From NCBI RefSeq assembly GCF_020171315.1, contig NZ_JAIUZP010000001.1, positions 372,001 through 436,000 of the forward strand: a stretch of DNA of 64,000 nucleotides, read 5' to 3'. Made by a program: the position numbers and the translations under genes. How positions within the stretch are numbered: position 1 is the stretch's first letter; every line of letters begins with the position of its first letter. This document shows positions 26,534 through 34,284 of the stretch, in pieces. The notes under the pieces are model-generated. The model saw only the letters and a list, made by a program, of their open reading frames with translations, did no database searches and was not told where the DNA came from. Source of the stretch: Pseudooceanicola nanhaiensis. Its GTDB lineage: Bacteria > Pseudomonadota > Alphaproteobacteria > Rhodobacterales > Rhodobacteraceae.

Positions 26534-26608
26534 TGGCTGGGGTGGTAGGATTCGAACCTACGGTACACGGTACCAAAAACCGCTGCCTTACCGCTTGGCT
26601 ACACCCCA
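26534..26608 (-). tRNA. tRNA-Gln (anticodon UUG)
   Basis: This is a complete 75-nt cloverleaf. The acceptor stem TGGGGTG pairs with CACCCCA, followed by discriminator G and an encoded CCA. The D arm contains AGCCAAGCGGTAAGGC. The anticodon stem GCGGT/ACCGT (one G-U pair) encloses loop TTTTGGT, which places TTG at positions 34-36. The T loop is GGTTCGAATCC. Upstream on the minus strand, TTGAAC (about 26646-26641) and AGTAAT 15 nt on are weak promoter candidates. Confidence 0.97.
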
Positions 26609-26714
26609 ACGTGGGGCGCTGATTACTCTGAGCCCGCGGGCGGTTCAAGCCCCATTTCGGAAAAAAGTCACACGCCCGGGCGGATTTTTTCGATGCGGTC
26701 CGGGTGCCCTCGGG

Positions 26715-28073
26715 TCATTCCGTAGGGGCCGCCGGATTCAACAGATCCTTGCCGCGCGACTCGCGCCGTTCGCCCTCCACGATCAGCTCGAGGTCGTGCT
26801 CGCTCTGGCCTTCGAGGTCGGACACCCCCGTGGACGCAACCCCTTCGGTGATCGGGGAGGGGGGCTGCGGCAGGCCGGGCCGCTCTGCCGGTGGGGCCGC
26901 CTCTGCCGGGGTGCCAGAGAGGAGGCGGAAGCCGGGCTCCGGCATGGCGATTCCCGCACCGGCATAGGCCAGCATCACCTGCCGGATCGCCTCGCCTTTG
27001 GCGGCAAGGAGGCCGGTCTGGGTCTGGTCGATCCAACCCTGAAACCGCAGGGTGATCGTGCTGTCGCCCGCTTCGTGCACATAGGCCGCCGGGGCCGGGG
27101 CCCACAGGGTGAAGGGCAGGGCGAGCAGCGTCTCCTCTCCCAGTTGGCGGGCCTGCGCGAGGTCGGTTTCCGGGGCCACGCCCAGATCGAAGCTGAACCG
27201 CCGTTCCATGTTGGTCGAGAAGTTCACGATGCGGCTTTTGAAGACGGTCGCGTTGGGAATGCGAATCTGGTTACCGTCGTAGGACAACAGAATCGTGGCG
27301 CGGCTGGTGAGGCGGATCACCTTGCCCTCGTCGCCGTTGATCTCCACCGCGTCATTGGGACGGAATGGCTGGCGCATGGAAAGCATGATCGAGGCGATGA
27401 AATTCTCGACCGTGTCCTTCACGGCAAAGGAGATGGCGAGGCCGATGATCCCCGCCGCCCCCAGAATCGTCGAAAGCAGGGCCGTCGCGCCCAGAATGTC
27501 GAGCGCCACGACGACACCCGCGACAGTGAAGGCCAGCCGGACGATCTGCCGGTAGATGTCGGCGATGAAGGCATTGGGGGCGATCCTGTCCCAGGGCTGC
27601 TTCATCCGCGCCAGCACGAACCCCGCGCCGAGGACGAGCAGGAAGGCCAGCGCCGCCACGGCCAGCAGCGGCAGGTAGGCGACCAGCTGCCAGAACCTCG
27701 CCGACATGCGCTGCACCGCCGGATCGAGCCTGCGCATCACGTCCGTTGTCTCGACCACCTCGTTGCGGATCGCCACCACGCCCTCGACCCGTGCGGCCAG
27801 CACGTTGAGGCGCGACAGGTCCTCGGACGTCAGGACAGAGCCGCGCAGCGTGACAATGCCGGAATTCACCGCGACGGTGACATCCTCGTAGCCCTCAAGC
27901 TCGTGCAGGATGTCCCGGATGCGCACCGCGATGGCGGCGTCCTGATCGGCGCTGTCGGTGACGGTGATGGTGCCCGAGGGCTGGCCGCTGTCCTGCGCGG
28001 CAAGCGGGGGCGCGACGCACAGCAGCAGGGCCAGAAGCGGCACCCACCGCAGACGCGGAAATCGCATCGGCAT
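26715..28073 (-). CDS. MscS-family mechanosensitive channel with periplasmic BON domain
   Basis: This 452-residue protein has a signal peptide or first helix (about 8-26), then a BON domain (about 35-105, SGIVTLRGSVLTSEDLSRL, VVAIRNEV). Transmembrane helices follow near 130-152 and 175-198. The MscS pore helix (LGAAGIIGLAISFAVKDTVE) leads to the beta domain (RPNDAVEINGDEGKV, IRIPNATVFKSRIVNFS). The BON domain would lie in the periplasm and may contact lipid or outer-membrane proteins. MscS channels release solutes on hypo-osmotic shock. The last 60 residues are Pro/Glu-rich and outside the channel fold. It is a single-gene unit just upstream of tRNA-Gln on the same strand. Confidence 0.92.
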   Translation of the reverse strand: MPMRFPRLRWVPLLALLLCVAPPLAAQDSGQPSGTITVTDSADQDAAIAVRIRDILHELEGYEDVTVAVNSGIVTLRGSVLTSEDLSRLNVLAARVEGVVAIRNEVVETTDVMRRLDPAVQRMSARFWQLVAYLPLLAVAALAFLLVLGAGFVLARMKQPWDRIAPNAFIADIYRQIVRLAFTVAGVVVALDILGATALLSTILGAAGIIGLAISFAVKDTVENFIASIMLSMRQPFRPNDAVEINGDEGKVIRLTSRATILLSYDGNQIRIPNATVFKSRIVNFSTNMERRFSFDLGVAPETDLAQARQLGEETLLALPFTLWAPAPAAYVHEAGDSTITLRFQGWIDQTQTGLLAAKGEAIRQVMLAYAGAGIAMPEPGFRLLSGTPAEAAPPAERPGLPQPPSPITEGVASTGVSDLEGQSEHDLELIVEGERRESRGKDLLNPAAPTE

Positions 28074-28215
28074 GAAAACGGGTCGTCCTTGTGCTCAAAT
28101 GACTTTCCGTCAGGAGAGCATGGCCCGCCGCGCCAGACAATAGGGGCAACTGCGTATGGGGGAGGGCAGGCGCTGCCTGCCCGTCAGGCTGCCCTTCCGG
28201 CGGGCGCGACCTGCC

Positions 28216-28905
28216 TCAGTCGCGCACTTCGCCGGGGTCGACGCCCCAGAGGCCGGTCTTGTGGGTCCAGCCCTTGTAGCCGGAGACCGAGAGGCGGCAC
28301 CACTCCGGGGTGCAATCGCCCAGCTTGGCGATCACGCCGTGTTCGAGCTTGGCCACCAGCGGGGCACTGTCGTTCGCCCGGCTGTGCAGCGCGATCTCGT
28401 CGGCCTCCACCAACACGGTGCGCACGCCGGACAGCAGCGAGTAATGCACCCAGCCGCCAAGGCCCTCGTGATCGCGGACCCGGCGCCAGTGGCCGAATTC
28501 CGCGGTGATCTCGAGCGGCTGGTCCTTGCGAAGATAGACCCAGTCGATCTTGTGGGTGCGCGACGGGCCGCGCCGGGCATTGCCCTTGCTGGCCTTCATG
28601 GAGACGTAGCGCGGGATCGGCAGGTTGGTGACCGGGCCGCGTTCGGGCTGGTCATGGCGCGGGCCGGCCTCGGGGATGAGCTGCCCGTCGGGAACGCGCA
28701 GGGCGAGGTCCTCGCTCTTCTCCCCTGCATCGGGGCCGGAGAGCACCGCAGGCCGCATCGGCGGACGGATGGAATCAATGGGGGCCGCATCCTGCGCGGG
28801 GCTGCCTGCGGCCGCGTCGGGGGCATCGGTATTCGCCTCGCCCATGCCGCCGGAGAGCGACAGGACGATGCCAAGCGCGATAGCGCCGGATCGTGAGAAG
28901 CGCAT
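28216..28905 (-). CDS. Exported protein with two bacterial SH3-like domains
   Basis: This 229-residue protein has an N-terminal signal sequence (SGAIALGIVLSLSGGMGEA), a Pro/Ala-rich linker to about residue 95, and two SH3-like halves (about 100-165 and 165-222). The repeats show YVSMKASKGNARRGPSR...WVYLRKDQPLEI...WRRVRDHEGLGGWVHYSLL and then ALHSRANDSAPLVAKLE...CTPEWCRLSVSGYKGW. Paired Cys in CTPEWC suggest a disulfide. Family members are periplasmic and presumably bind cell wall or partner proteins; no function is assigned. It is divergent from the dehydrogenase gene (129 nt apart). Confidence 0.87.
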   Translation of the reverse strand: MRFSRSGAIALGIVLSLSGGMGEANTDAPDAAAGSPAQDAAPIDSIRPPMRPAVLSGPDAGEKSEDLALRVPDGQLIPEAGPRHDQPERGPVTNLPIPRYVSMKASKGNARRGPSRTHKIDWVYLRKDQPLEITAEFGHWRRVRDHEGLGGWVHYSLLSGVRTVLVEADEIALHSRANDSAPLVAKLEHGVIAKLGDCTPEWCRLSVSGYKGWTHKTGLWGVDPGEVRD

Positions 28906-29034
28906 GGGAAGGCCTGTCCTTCTTCCTGCCCGAAATAATCTTGCTTTGCCTCTGCCGGGGTTCTTGTGCCCCGTGCTGTTCTGCGCCACTTTGCCCGTAA
29001 CACGCCGCGATTGGAAGCTTGTGGGAGGGGCGGA

Positions 29035-30021
29035 ATGCCATCTGAACGTCTGAGTGTTGTCGTTACGCGACGCTTGCCCGAGCGTGTCGAAGCCCGGATG
29101 AAGGAGCTTTTCGACGTACAGCTGGGTCCGGAGGATCGTCCGATGACCCGCGAAGAGCTTGTGCAGGCTGTCAAAACCGCTGACGTGCTGGTGCCGAACC
29201 TGCGCGACACGATCGACAGCGGGCTGCTGGCACAGGCCGGGCCCAACCTGCGGCTGATCGCCAACTATGGCGCCGGGGTCGATCACATTGACGTGGCCAC
29301 CTGCCGTCAGCGCGGCATCCTCGTGTCCTACACGCCCGGCGTGGTGACCGAGGACACCGCCGACATGACCATGGCGCTGGTTCTGGCCGTCACCCGCCGC
29401 ATCCCCGAGGGGCTGTCCCTGATGCAGAGCGGCGAGTGGGAGGGCTGGTCGCCCAACTCGATGCTGGGCGGGCGCATCGCGGGCCGCCGGATCGGCATCC
29501 TCGGGATGGGCCGCATCGGTCAGGCCGTGGCGCGCCGCGCCAATGCCTTCGGGATGCAGGTGCATTACCACAACCGCCGCCGCCTGCGCGAAGAGACCGA
29601 GCGCGCGCTCTCTGCGACCTACTGGGAGAGCCTCGACCAAATGGTCGCGCGGATGGATGTGCTGTCGATCAACTGCCCGCACACGCCCTCGACCTTCCAC
29701 CTGATGAACGCCCGCCGTCTCAAGCTGATGAAGCCCGAGGCGGTGATCGTGAACACCTCCCGCGGGGAGGTGATCGACCAGAACGCCCTGACCCGGATGC
29801 TTCTGGCCGGTGAGATCGCGGGCGCGGGCCTCGACGTCTTCGAGAACGGCCGGGTCACCAACCCCGAGCTGAAGACCCTGCCCAACGTCGTCCTTCTGCC
29901 CCATATGGGTTCGGCCACCGTCGAGGGGCGGCTGGAGATGGGCGAGAAGGTGATCATCAACATCAAGACCTTCGCCGACGGCCACCGCCCGCCGGATCAG
30001 GTCGTTCCCGGTATCCTGTGA
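29035..30021 (+). CDS. D-2-hydroxyacid dehydrogenase (glyoxylate/hydroxypyruvate reductase type)
   Basis: This 328-residue NAD(P)-dependent enzyme reduces a 2-oxo acid such as glyoxylate or hydroxypyruvate. It has ANYGAGVDHIDVATCRQRG and TPGVVTEDTADMTMALVLAV. The Rossmann motif is GILGMGRIGQAVARRA, followed by HNRRRL, where Arg after beta-2 suggests NADP use. The catalytic Arg lies in NTSRGEVID and the Glu in GLDVFENGR. The His is in LPHMGSAT. The start at 29035 is supported by GGGAGGGG just upstream. It is the first of three tightly spaced genes. Confidence 0.93.
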   Translation: MPSERLSVVVTRRLPERVEARMKELFDVQLGPEDRPMTREELVQAVKTADVLVPNLRDTIDSGLLAQAGPNLRLIANYGAGVDHIDVATCRQRGILVSYTPGVVTEDTADMTMALVLAVTRRIPEGLSLMQSGEWEGWSPNSMLGGRIAGRRIGILGMGRIGQAVARRANAFGMQVHYHNRRRLREETERALSATYWESLDQMVARMDVLSINCPHTPSTFHLMNARRLKLMKPEAVIVNTSRGEVIDQNALTRMLLAGEIAGAGLDVFENGRVTNPELKTLPNVVLLPHMGSATVEGRLEMGEKVIINIKTFADGHRPPDQVVPGIL

Positions 30022-30028
30022 AGACGCC

Positions 30029-30838
30029 ATGAACCGATTTTTCTCGGGCTTCGGGTCGCTGCTTGCAGCGGCCCTTTGTCTTTTCCTCGCCCTCACGCCC
30101 AAGGTGAACCCGCTGACCACGCAGGCGCAGGCCTTCCAGCGCGACATCGCGGTGGCCAGCGGCGCGACCTATATCTCGCTGCGCGCGATCAATGCTGCGC
30201 TCTCCTTCGCGCAGGAGGTCGAGGTCGGCGCGACGCTGGGGGTCTCGGCCAACGTGCAGCCGCTGAAGTGGCTGGAGCCGGTGGACGACACGGTCGAGCG
30301 GGTCTCGGGCCTCGTCTTTGCCGTGGCGGTGCTGACGGGCGTGCTGTCGATGTCCATGGGGCCGGTGGCGGCGGTGGGTTTCCTGCTGCTGGCGCTTGGC
30401 CTGCTGGGGCGATCGACCTGCGAGGCGACGGGCGGCTGGCACCGGGCGCCGGGGCCGTTCCGGCGCGCCTGTGGCGGCTGCGGGGGGCTGGGCTTTGCCA
30501 TGGCGATCGGCGTGCCGCTGGCCTTCGTGCTGGGCATCTGGGGCGGCGAGGTCCTGACCGCCGATGCCTGGGCGCAGGCCCACGCGGTGCTGGAGCGGAT
30601 CGGCGGCGAGGCAGAGCAGCTGATCGGCACCGCCGATCTGGCCGAGGAACGCAGCTGGCGCGAGGCGATCACCGCCTATACCAACGCGGCGCAGAGCTTC
30701 TGGGACAATGCCGATGACCTGCTCGATGCCTCGCTGACGATCACCGGCATCTTCCTGCTGCGGATGATCGTGCTGCCCTCGCTGGCGCTGCTGGCGGTGC
30801 TGCGGTTGGTGAAGCACCTCTTCGGCGGGGCGACGTGA
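30029..30838 (+). CDS. Membrane protein of unknown function
   Basis: This 269-residue protein has an N-terminal hydrophobic segment (SLLAAALCLFLALT, possibly an uncleaved anchor). Further helices lie near 93-128, about 150-172 and 238-260. Between helices there is a CGGCGG stretch (RRACGGCGGLGF), whose CxxC could bind a metal or form a disulfide, and an acidic amphipathic segment (TADLAEERSWREAITAYTNAAQ). No family was recognised. It starts 7 nt after the dehydrogenase and overlaps ThpR (GTGA), so all three genes form one operon. Confidence 0.75.
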   Translation: MNRFFSGFGSLLAAALCLFLALTPKVNPLTTQAQAFQRDIAVASGATYISLRAINAALSFAQEVEVGATLGVSANVQPLKWLEPVDDTVERVSGLVFAVAVLTGVLSMSMGPVAAVGFLLLALGLLGRSTCEATGGWHRAPGPFRRACGGCGGLGFAMAIGVPLAFVLGIWGGEVLTADAWAQAHAVLERIGGEAEQLIGTADLAEERSWREAITAYTNAAQSFWDNADDLLDASLTITGIFLLRMIVLPSLALLAVLRLVKHLFGGAT

Positions 30839-31392
30839 GGCTTTTCCTCGCGCTTCAGCTGCCGGAGGCGGCGCAGGGCGAGCTGGATCGCGTGATGGGC
30901 GACCTCGGTGCCGGGCGGCTGATGCTGCCCGAGACCTATCACATCACGCTCTCCTTCCTCGGCGATCAGACCGAGGCGGCGGCCGAGGCCGTGCACGAGG
31001 AGATGGAGGGCCTTGCCTTCGATCCCTTCCCGCTGGCGCTGGAGAGTTTCGGCACCTTCGGCGACAGCCCCTTCGTCCTCTGGGCCGGGGTGGGGGAGAG
31101 CGCCGCGCTGACGGCGCTGCAACGGCAGGTGGCGGGCGCCGTGCGCCGTGCGGGCGTCGAGACCGAGCGGCGGCGCTTCCGGCCCCATGTAACCGCCGCG
31201 CGGTTCCGCAAACGGATGGGCCCGGACGAGGCCATGGCGCTGGACCTGTTCCTTGCCCGTAACGCGGCCTTCCGGGGCACGCCCTTCATGGTGGATCACG
31301 TGGCCTTCGTGCAATCGACCCGGCTGTCGGACCGGGCTGTGCACGAGGTGCTGGCCCGCTACCCGGACGGGGACGAGGCGGACGGGGACTGA
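30835..31392 (+). CDS. thpR: RNA 2',3'-cyclic phosphodiesterase
   Basis: This 185-residue 2H phosphoesterase has the two catalytic HxT motifs, YHITLSFLG (residues about 40-48) and RPHVTAARF (about 120-128). These hydrolyse 2',3'-cyclic phosphates, historically called 2'-5' RNA ligase. The N-terminal RLFLALQLPEAAQ is typical. The start is GTG at 30835, overlapping the preceding stop codon as GTGA, which implies coupled translation. The C-terminal Asp-rich end (DGDEADGD) is short and outside the fold. Confidence 0.93.
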   Translation: MRLFLALQLPEAAQGELDRVMGDLGAGRLMLPETYHITLSFLGDQTEAAAEAVHEEMEGLAFDPFPLALESFGTFGDSPFVLWAGVGESAALTALQRQVAGAVRRAGVETERRRFRPHVTAARFRKRMGPDEAMALDLFLARNAAFRGTPFMVDHVAFVQSTRLSDRAVHEVLARYPDGDEADGD

Positions 31393-31542
31393 GCGGAGGG
31401 GCTCAGCGCACCCGGGGCAGCGCAGGCGACATTGCGCGCCATCTTGCGGGACGGGTTCAGGCATTGGGGACACGAAGGGCGCGCCGAACGCGCCGCTTCG
31501 CGAGGCAACCACCGCCGCGGCAGGGGCGGTCGCCGAAATGGC

Positions 31543-31564
31543 GGAGGCGGTGATCACCGCCTCC
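31543..31564. repeat. 22-bp perfect palindrome between convergent genes
   Basis: A perfect palindrome centred on TGATCA with arms GGAGGCGG/CCGCCTCC lies between the convergent thpR and adenosyltransferase genes, 7 nt after the latter's stop codon. It can form a hairpin but lacks a T-run. It could be a terminator, processing signal or protein site. Confidence 0.6.
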
Positions 31565-31571
31565 ATGATCC

Positions 31572-32144
31572 TCAGCGGTTCGCGCCGGGCACCCAGAGCA
31601 CGTCCTGCGCCCCGTTGTCATTCGCTACGCGGCTGGCGACGAAGAACCAGTCCGACAGGCGGTTGAGGTATTTCACCGCCACCGGGTTGCAGCCCTCGTC
31701 CGCCATCAGCGCCACGGTCAGCCGTTCGGCCCGGCGGCAGACGGTGCGGCACAGGTGCAGATGCGCGGCCAGCGCCGAGCCGCCCGGCAGGACGAAGCTG
31801 CGCAGCGGCGAGAGGTTGGCGTTCATCGCGTCGATCTCGGCTTCCAGCCGGTCGACCTGGCTCTGGACGGCGCGCAGGGGCGTGTACTCCGCCTCGCCGT
31901 CCTTCTCCATGTTCGGGCGGCAGAGGTCCGCGCCAAGGTCGAAGAGGTCGTTCGAGATCCGCTCCAGAGCCTTGTCCATCTCGCCCTCGGAATGGAGGCG
32001 GGCCATGCCGACGGTGGCATTCGTCTCGTCCACGGTGCCATAGGCCTCGACCCGGACCGAGGGTTTCGGCACCCGGCTGCCATCGCCAAGCGCGGTGTCC
32101 CCGGCGTCGCCGCCGCGGGTGTAGATCCTGTTCAGTACGACCAA
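31572..32144 (-). CDS. Cob(I)yrinic acid a,c-diamide adenosyltransferase, PduO type
   Basis: This 190-residue enzyme transfers the adenosyl group of ATP to cob(I)alamin or its precursor. It has the N-terminal ATP-binding motif IYTRGGDAGDTALGDGSRVPK, the VEAYGTVDETNATVG motif, and the active-site stretch FVLPGGSALAAHLHLCRTVCRRAERL. A late NPVAVKYLNRLSDWFFVASR is also typical. All key PduO motifs are present. The gene follows a small membrane-protein gene by 4 nt. Confidence 0.95.
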   Translation of the reverse strand: MVVLNRIYTRGGDAGDTALGDGSRVPKPSVRVEAYGTVDETNATVGMARLHSEGEMDKALERISNDLFDLGADLCRPNMEKDGEAEYTPLRAVQSQVDRLEAEIDAMNANLSPLRSFVLPGGSALAAHLHLCRTVCRRAERLTVALMADEGCNPVAVKYLNRLSDWFFVASRVANDNGAQDVLWVPGANR

Positions 32145-32148
32145 AGTA

Positions 32149-32349
32149 TTACCCCTTGCTGCGCAGCCAGACGATCAGAACGATCACCGCCACGGCCACG
32201 AATTGCGCGATCACCCGCGCCTGCATCAGTTTGTTGGATTTCTTCCCGTCATTCTTGCCGGTGACGAAGCCGCCGATGCCGGTGAAGAGAATGCCCACCA
32301 CCACCGCAACCGCGATGACGATGAGGAAAAAGAGCGGGTCCCGGGCCAT
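32149..32349 (-). CDS. Small twin-transmembrane-helix protein
   Basis: This 66-residue protein has two hydrophobic helices (FFLIVIAVAVVVGILFTGI and IAQFVAVAVIVLIVWL) joined by a polar loop with NKLMQARV. The pattern matches the small twin-helix family of alphaproteobacteria, related in layout to HIG1-domain respiratory assembly factors; that link is suggestive only. The start at 32349 is the first Met next to the hydrophobic region. It is probably cotranscribed with the adenosyltransferase gene (4-nt gap). Confidence 0.8.
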   Translation of the reverse strand: MARDPLFFLIVIAVAVVVGILFTGIGGFVTGKNDGKKSNKLMQARVIAQFVAVAVIVLIVWLRSKG

Positions 32350-32442
32350 GCGCCTCTCCCTGTTGAACGCCTGCGTCCCTTCGCATGAAGACGCACTGGG
32401 GCACAGCCGCCAGATCGGCGCAGGCCCTCCCATGGGCGCACC

Positions 32443-33270
32443 CTAGCCCTTTGCGAGCAGCCAGTCCAACGCCCGCGTCGGCAGCAGCCGGCGCAGCGTC
32501 CCCATCGCGTGGGTCGGGAAGGTAACGTAGTAGCGTGCTTTCGGCCGGGGCGCGTCCAGCGCGCGGGCCAGCACCTCGGTCACGGCAGAAGCGGGCAGTT
32601 CGAACCGGTCGGGCCCGCGCTCTTCGTAGAGCCGTTTCAACAGCTTGGCGCGGTATTGCTCAGCCCGGGGGGAGGCTTCCCAGTCGATCCACTTTTCGAA
32701 ATGCGGGATCGAGTTGGCCCGGATGCGCGAGGTGATCGGCCCCGGCTCCAGCAGGATGACCTCGATCGGCGTGTCGCGCATCTCGACCCGCAGGGTATCG
32801 GTCAGCCCCTCCATCGCGAATTTCGACGACACATAGGCCGAGCGCCACGGCGCCGTCACCAGCCCCAGCACGGAGGAGCAGTTCACGATCCGACCGTGGC
32901 CCTGCCGCCGCATCACCGGGATCACCCGCGTGGTCAGCTCGTGCGGGCCGAAGAGGTTGGCCTCGAAGACACTGCGCAGCCCGTCACGGGGCAGGTCCTC
33001 GTTGGCGCCGGGCAGGGCGAAGGCCCCGTTGTTATAGAGCGCATCCAGCGTGCCGCCGGTCGCGGCGAGCACCTGATCGAGCGCCGCCGCGATCGAGGCG
33101 CTGTCGGCATAGTCGAGCTGCGGGCTCTCCAGTCCTTCGGCGCGCAGGCGGACGCAATCCTCTTCCTTGCGGCAGGAGGCGAAGACGCGCCAGCCCCGGG
33201 CCTTGAGCCCATGGGCCGCGTCATATCCGATGCCCGAGGAGCATCCGGTGATCAGGATCGAACGTGTCAT
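32443..33270 (-). CDS. SDR family oxidoreductase
   Basis: This 275-residue SDR has ITGCSSGIGYDAA at the N-terminus, NNGAFALPG in place of NNAG, NCSSVLG for the catalytic Ser, and YVSSKFAMEG for Tyr and Lys. Long-chain-retinol-dehydrogenase-like features are EPGPITSRIR and the C-terminal ARYYVTFPTHAMGTLRRLLPTR. The substrate is unknown. The gene stands alone: its 3' neighbour starts 93 nt away, and its 5' neighbour ends in a terminator. Confidence 0.9.
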   Translation of the reverse strand: MTRSILITGCSSGIGYDAAHGLKARGWRVFASCRKEEDCVRLRAEGLESPQLDYADSASIAAALDQVLAATGGTLDALYNNGAFALPGANEDLPRDGLRSVFEANLFGPHELTTRVIPVMRRQGHGRIVNCSSVLGLVTAPWRSAYVSSKFAMEGLTDTLRVEMRDTPIEVILLEPGPITSRIRANSIPHFEKWIDWEASPRAEQYRAKLLKRLYEERGPDRFELPASAVTEVLARALDAPRPKARYYVTFPTHAMGTLRRLLPTRALDWLLAKG

Positions 33271-33423
33271 GCAGCGGTGATGCCCGCTGTGCAGCCTCGG
33301 GGCAATGGGCAGGGGCACCGCGCGACGGGAAAAGCGCGCCCTGCCCGCCAAGCGGGCAGGGTGGGCCCGCAGGGGCGGCAGCGCCGGGGCTAAACGGACG
33401 GGGACCTAGCAAGCAGGGATCAA

Positions 33424-33450
33424 GAAAAAGGCCCTGCACATGGCAGGGCC
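33424..33450 (-). terminator. Rho-independent terminator of the SH3 protein gene
   Basis: Minus-strand stem GGCCCTGC/GCAGGGCC (33430-33437 and 33443-33450) with a 5-nt loop is followed by TTTTT. It lies 28 nt after the stop codon at 33479. Confidence 0.88.
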
Positions 33451-33478
33451 CTAACCGGAAACGCGATGGAGTCGGGTG

Positions 33479-34132
33479 TCAGTCAGCGGCGCTGACCAGA
33501 TACTCGGCCATCCAGCCGATGCTGTTGCCGTTCATCGACTTCAGCTTCACCCAGCCGTTGCCCGGCTGTTGCAGCACCTCGACCTCGTCACCACGGCTCA
33601 GCGAGGTCAGCACGTTGTAGTTGGTGCCCGGACCCATGCGGAGGTTCACGCGGTTGCCGCTGACGGTGCGGATGTCGCGGCCGGCTGCTGCGGGTTCGGC
33701 TGCGGCCTCGCCACCTTCGGGGCGCAGGGCGGAGCCCATGCCGGTCTCGTCGAAGACGACGGCGGAAATGGTCGCGCGGGGCAGGTCCGCGACCGAGGGG
33801 TCGAGCTTGGCAAGGATGTCGCGCTTGGGCGCCTCGATCGGCTCTGCCATCACCTTGGTCGGTGCGATTCTGGTGGTGGTCGCGACGGCAGGGGTGGGGG
33901 TCAGGACGGCCTCGTTCGCGGCAGCGACGGCAGGCATCACCTGGGCCGAGGAATCGGCGGCCTGGGCGGCGGCAATGAACCCGCCCGAGGGCTTCGGCTC
34001 GGCCTGCGGCAGGCTCGTGGTAGAGACCGGGGCCTCGGCCAGCTGGGCGCCGGGAACGAAATCTTCCCCCCCGCTCAGCTCATAAAAAGCCCAGGACAGG
34101 ATAAAGAGCGTCGAAAGTATGAACTTGTGCAT
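33479..34132 (-). CDS. Exported SH3-domain protein
   Basis: This 217-residue protein starts with a hydrophobic anchor or signal (KFILSTLFILSWAFYEL), then has a long low-complexity Ala/Pro/Thr linker (about 30-145). The C-terminal bacterial SH3 domain (about 155-217) shows VSGNRVNLRMGPGTNYNVLTSL, GDEVEVLQQPGNGWVKLK and GWMAEYLV. Such domains bind peptidoglycan or peptides at the cell surface. The start at 34132 was preferred over an in-frame 34225 start because the hydrophobic segment follows directly. It is divergent from parC (152 nt between starts). Confidence 0.85.
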   Translation of the reverse strand: MHKFILSTLFILSWAFYELSGGEDFVPGAQLAEAPVSTTSLPQAEPKPSGGFIAAAQAADSSAQVMPAVAAANEAVLTPTPAVATTTRIAPTKVMAEPIEAPKRDILAKLDPSVADLPRATISAVVFDETGMGSALRPEGGEAAAEPAAAGRDIRTVSGNRVNLRMGPGTNYNVLTSLSRGDEVEVLQQPGNGWVKLKSMNGNSIGWMAEYLVSAAD

Positions 34133-34284
34133 AACGTGTCTCCGTGGCGGCAGCTGTGGGGAGAACGACTTGAAATTGAATAGGTTCCATCCTAACGCGA
34201 TTCTTGCTTTCGGGGCAGTTGGCAATATTGCCCACGTGATCTGTCGTCTTTACGACTCTCACAGGCATAGGTATCACATCATCT

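Noticed and set aside
26534..26608. tRNA-Gln as an integration site with a downstream element
   Set aside because: No integrase and no duplicated tRNA 3' end was seen in the flanks.
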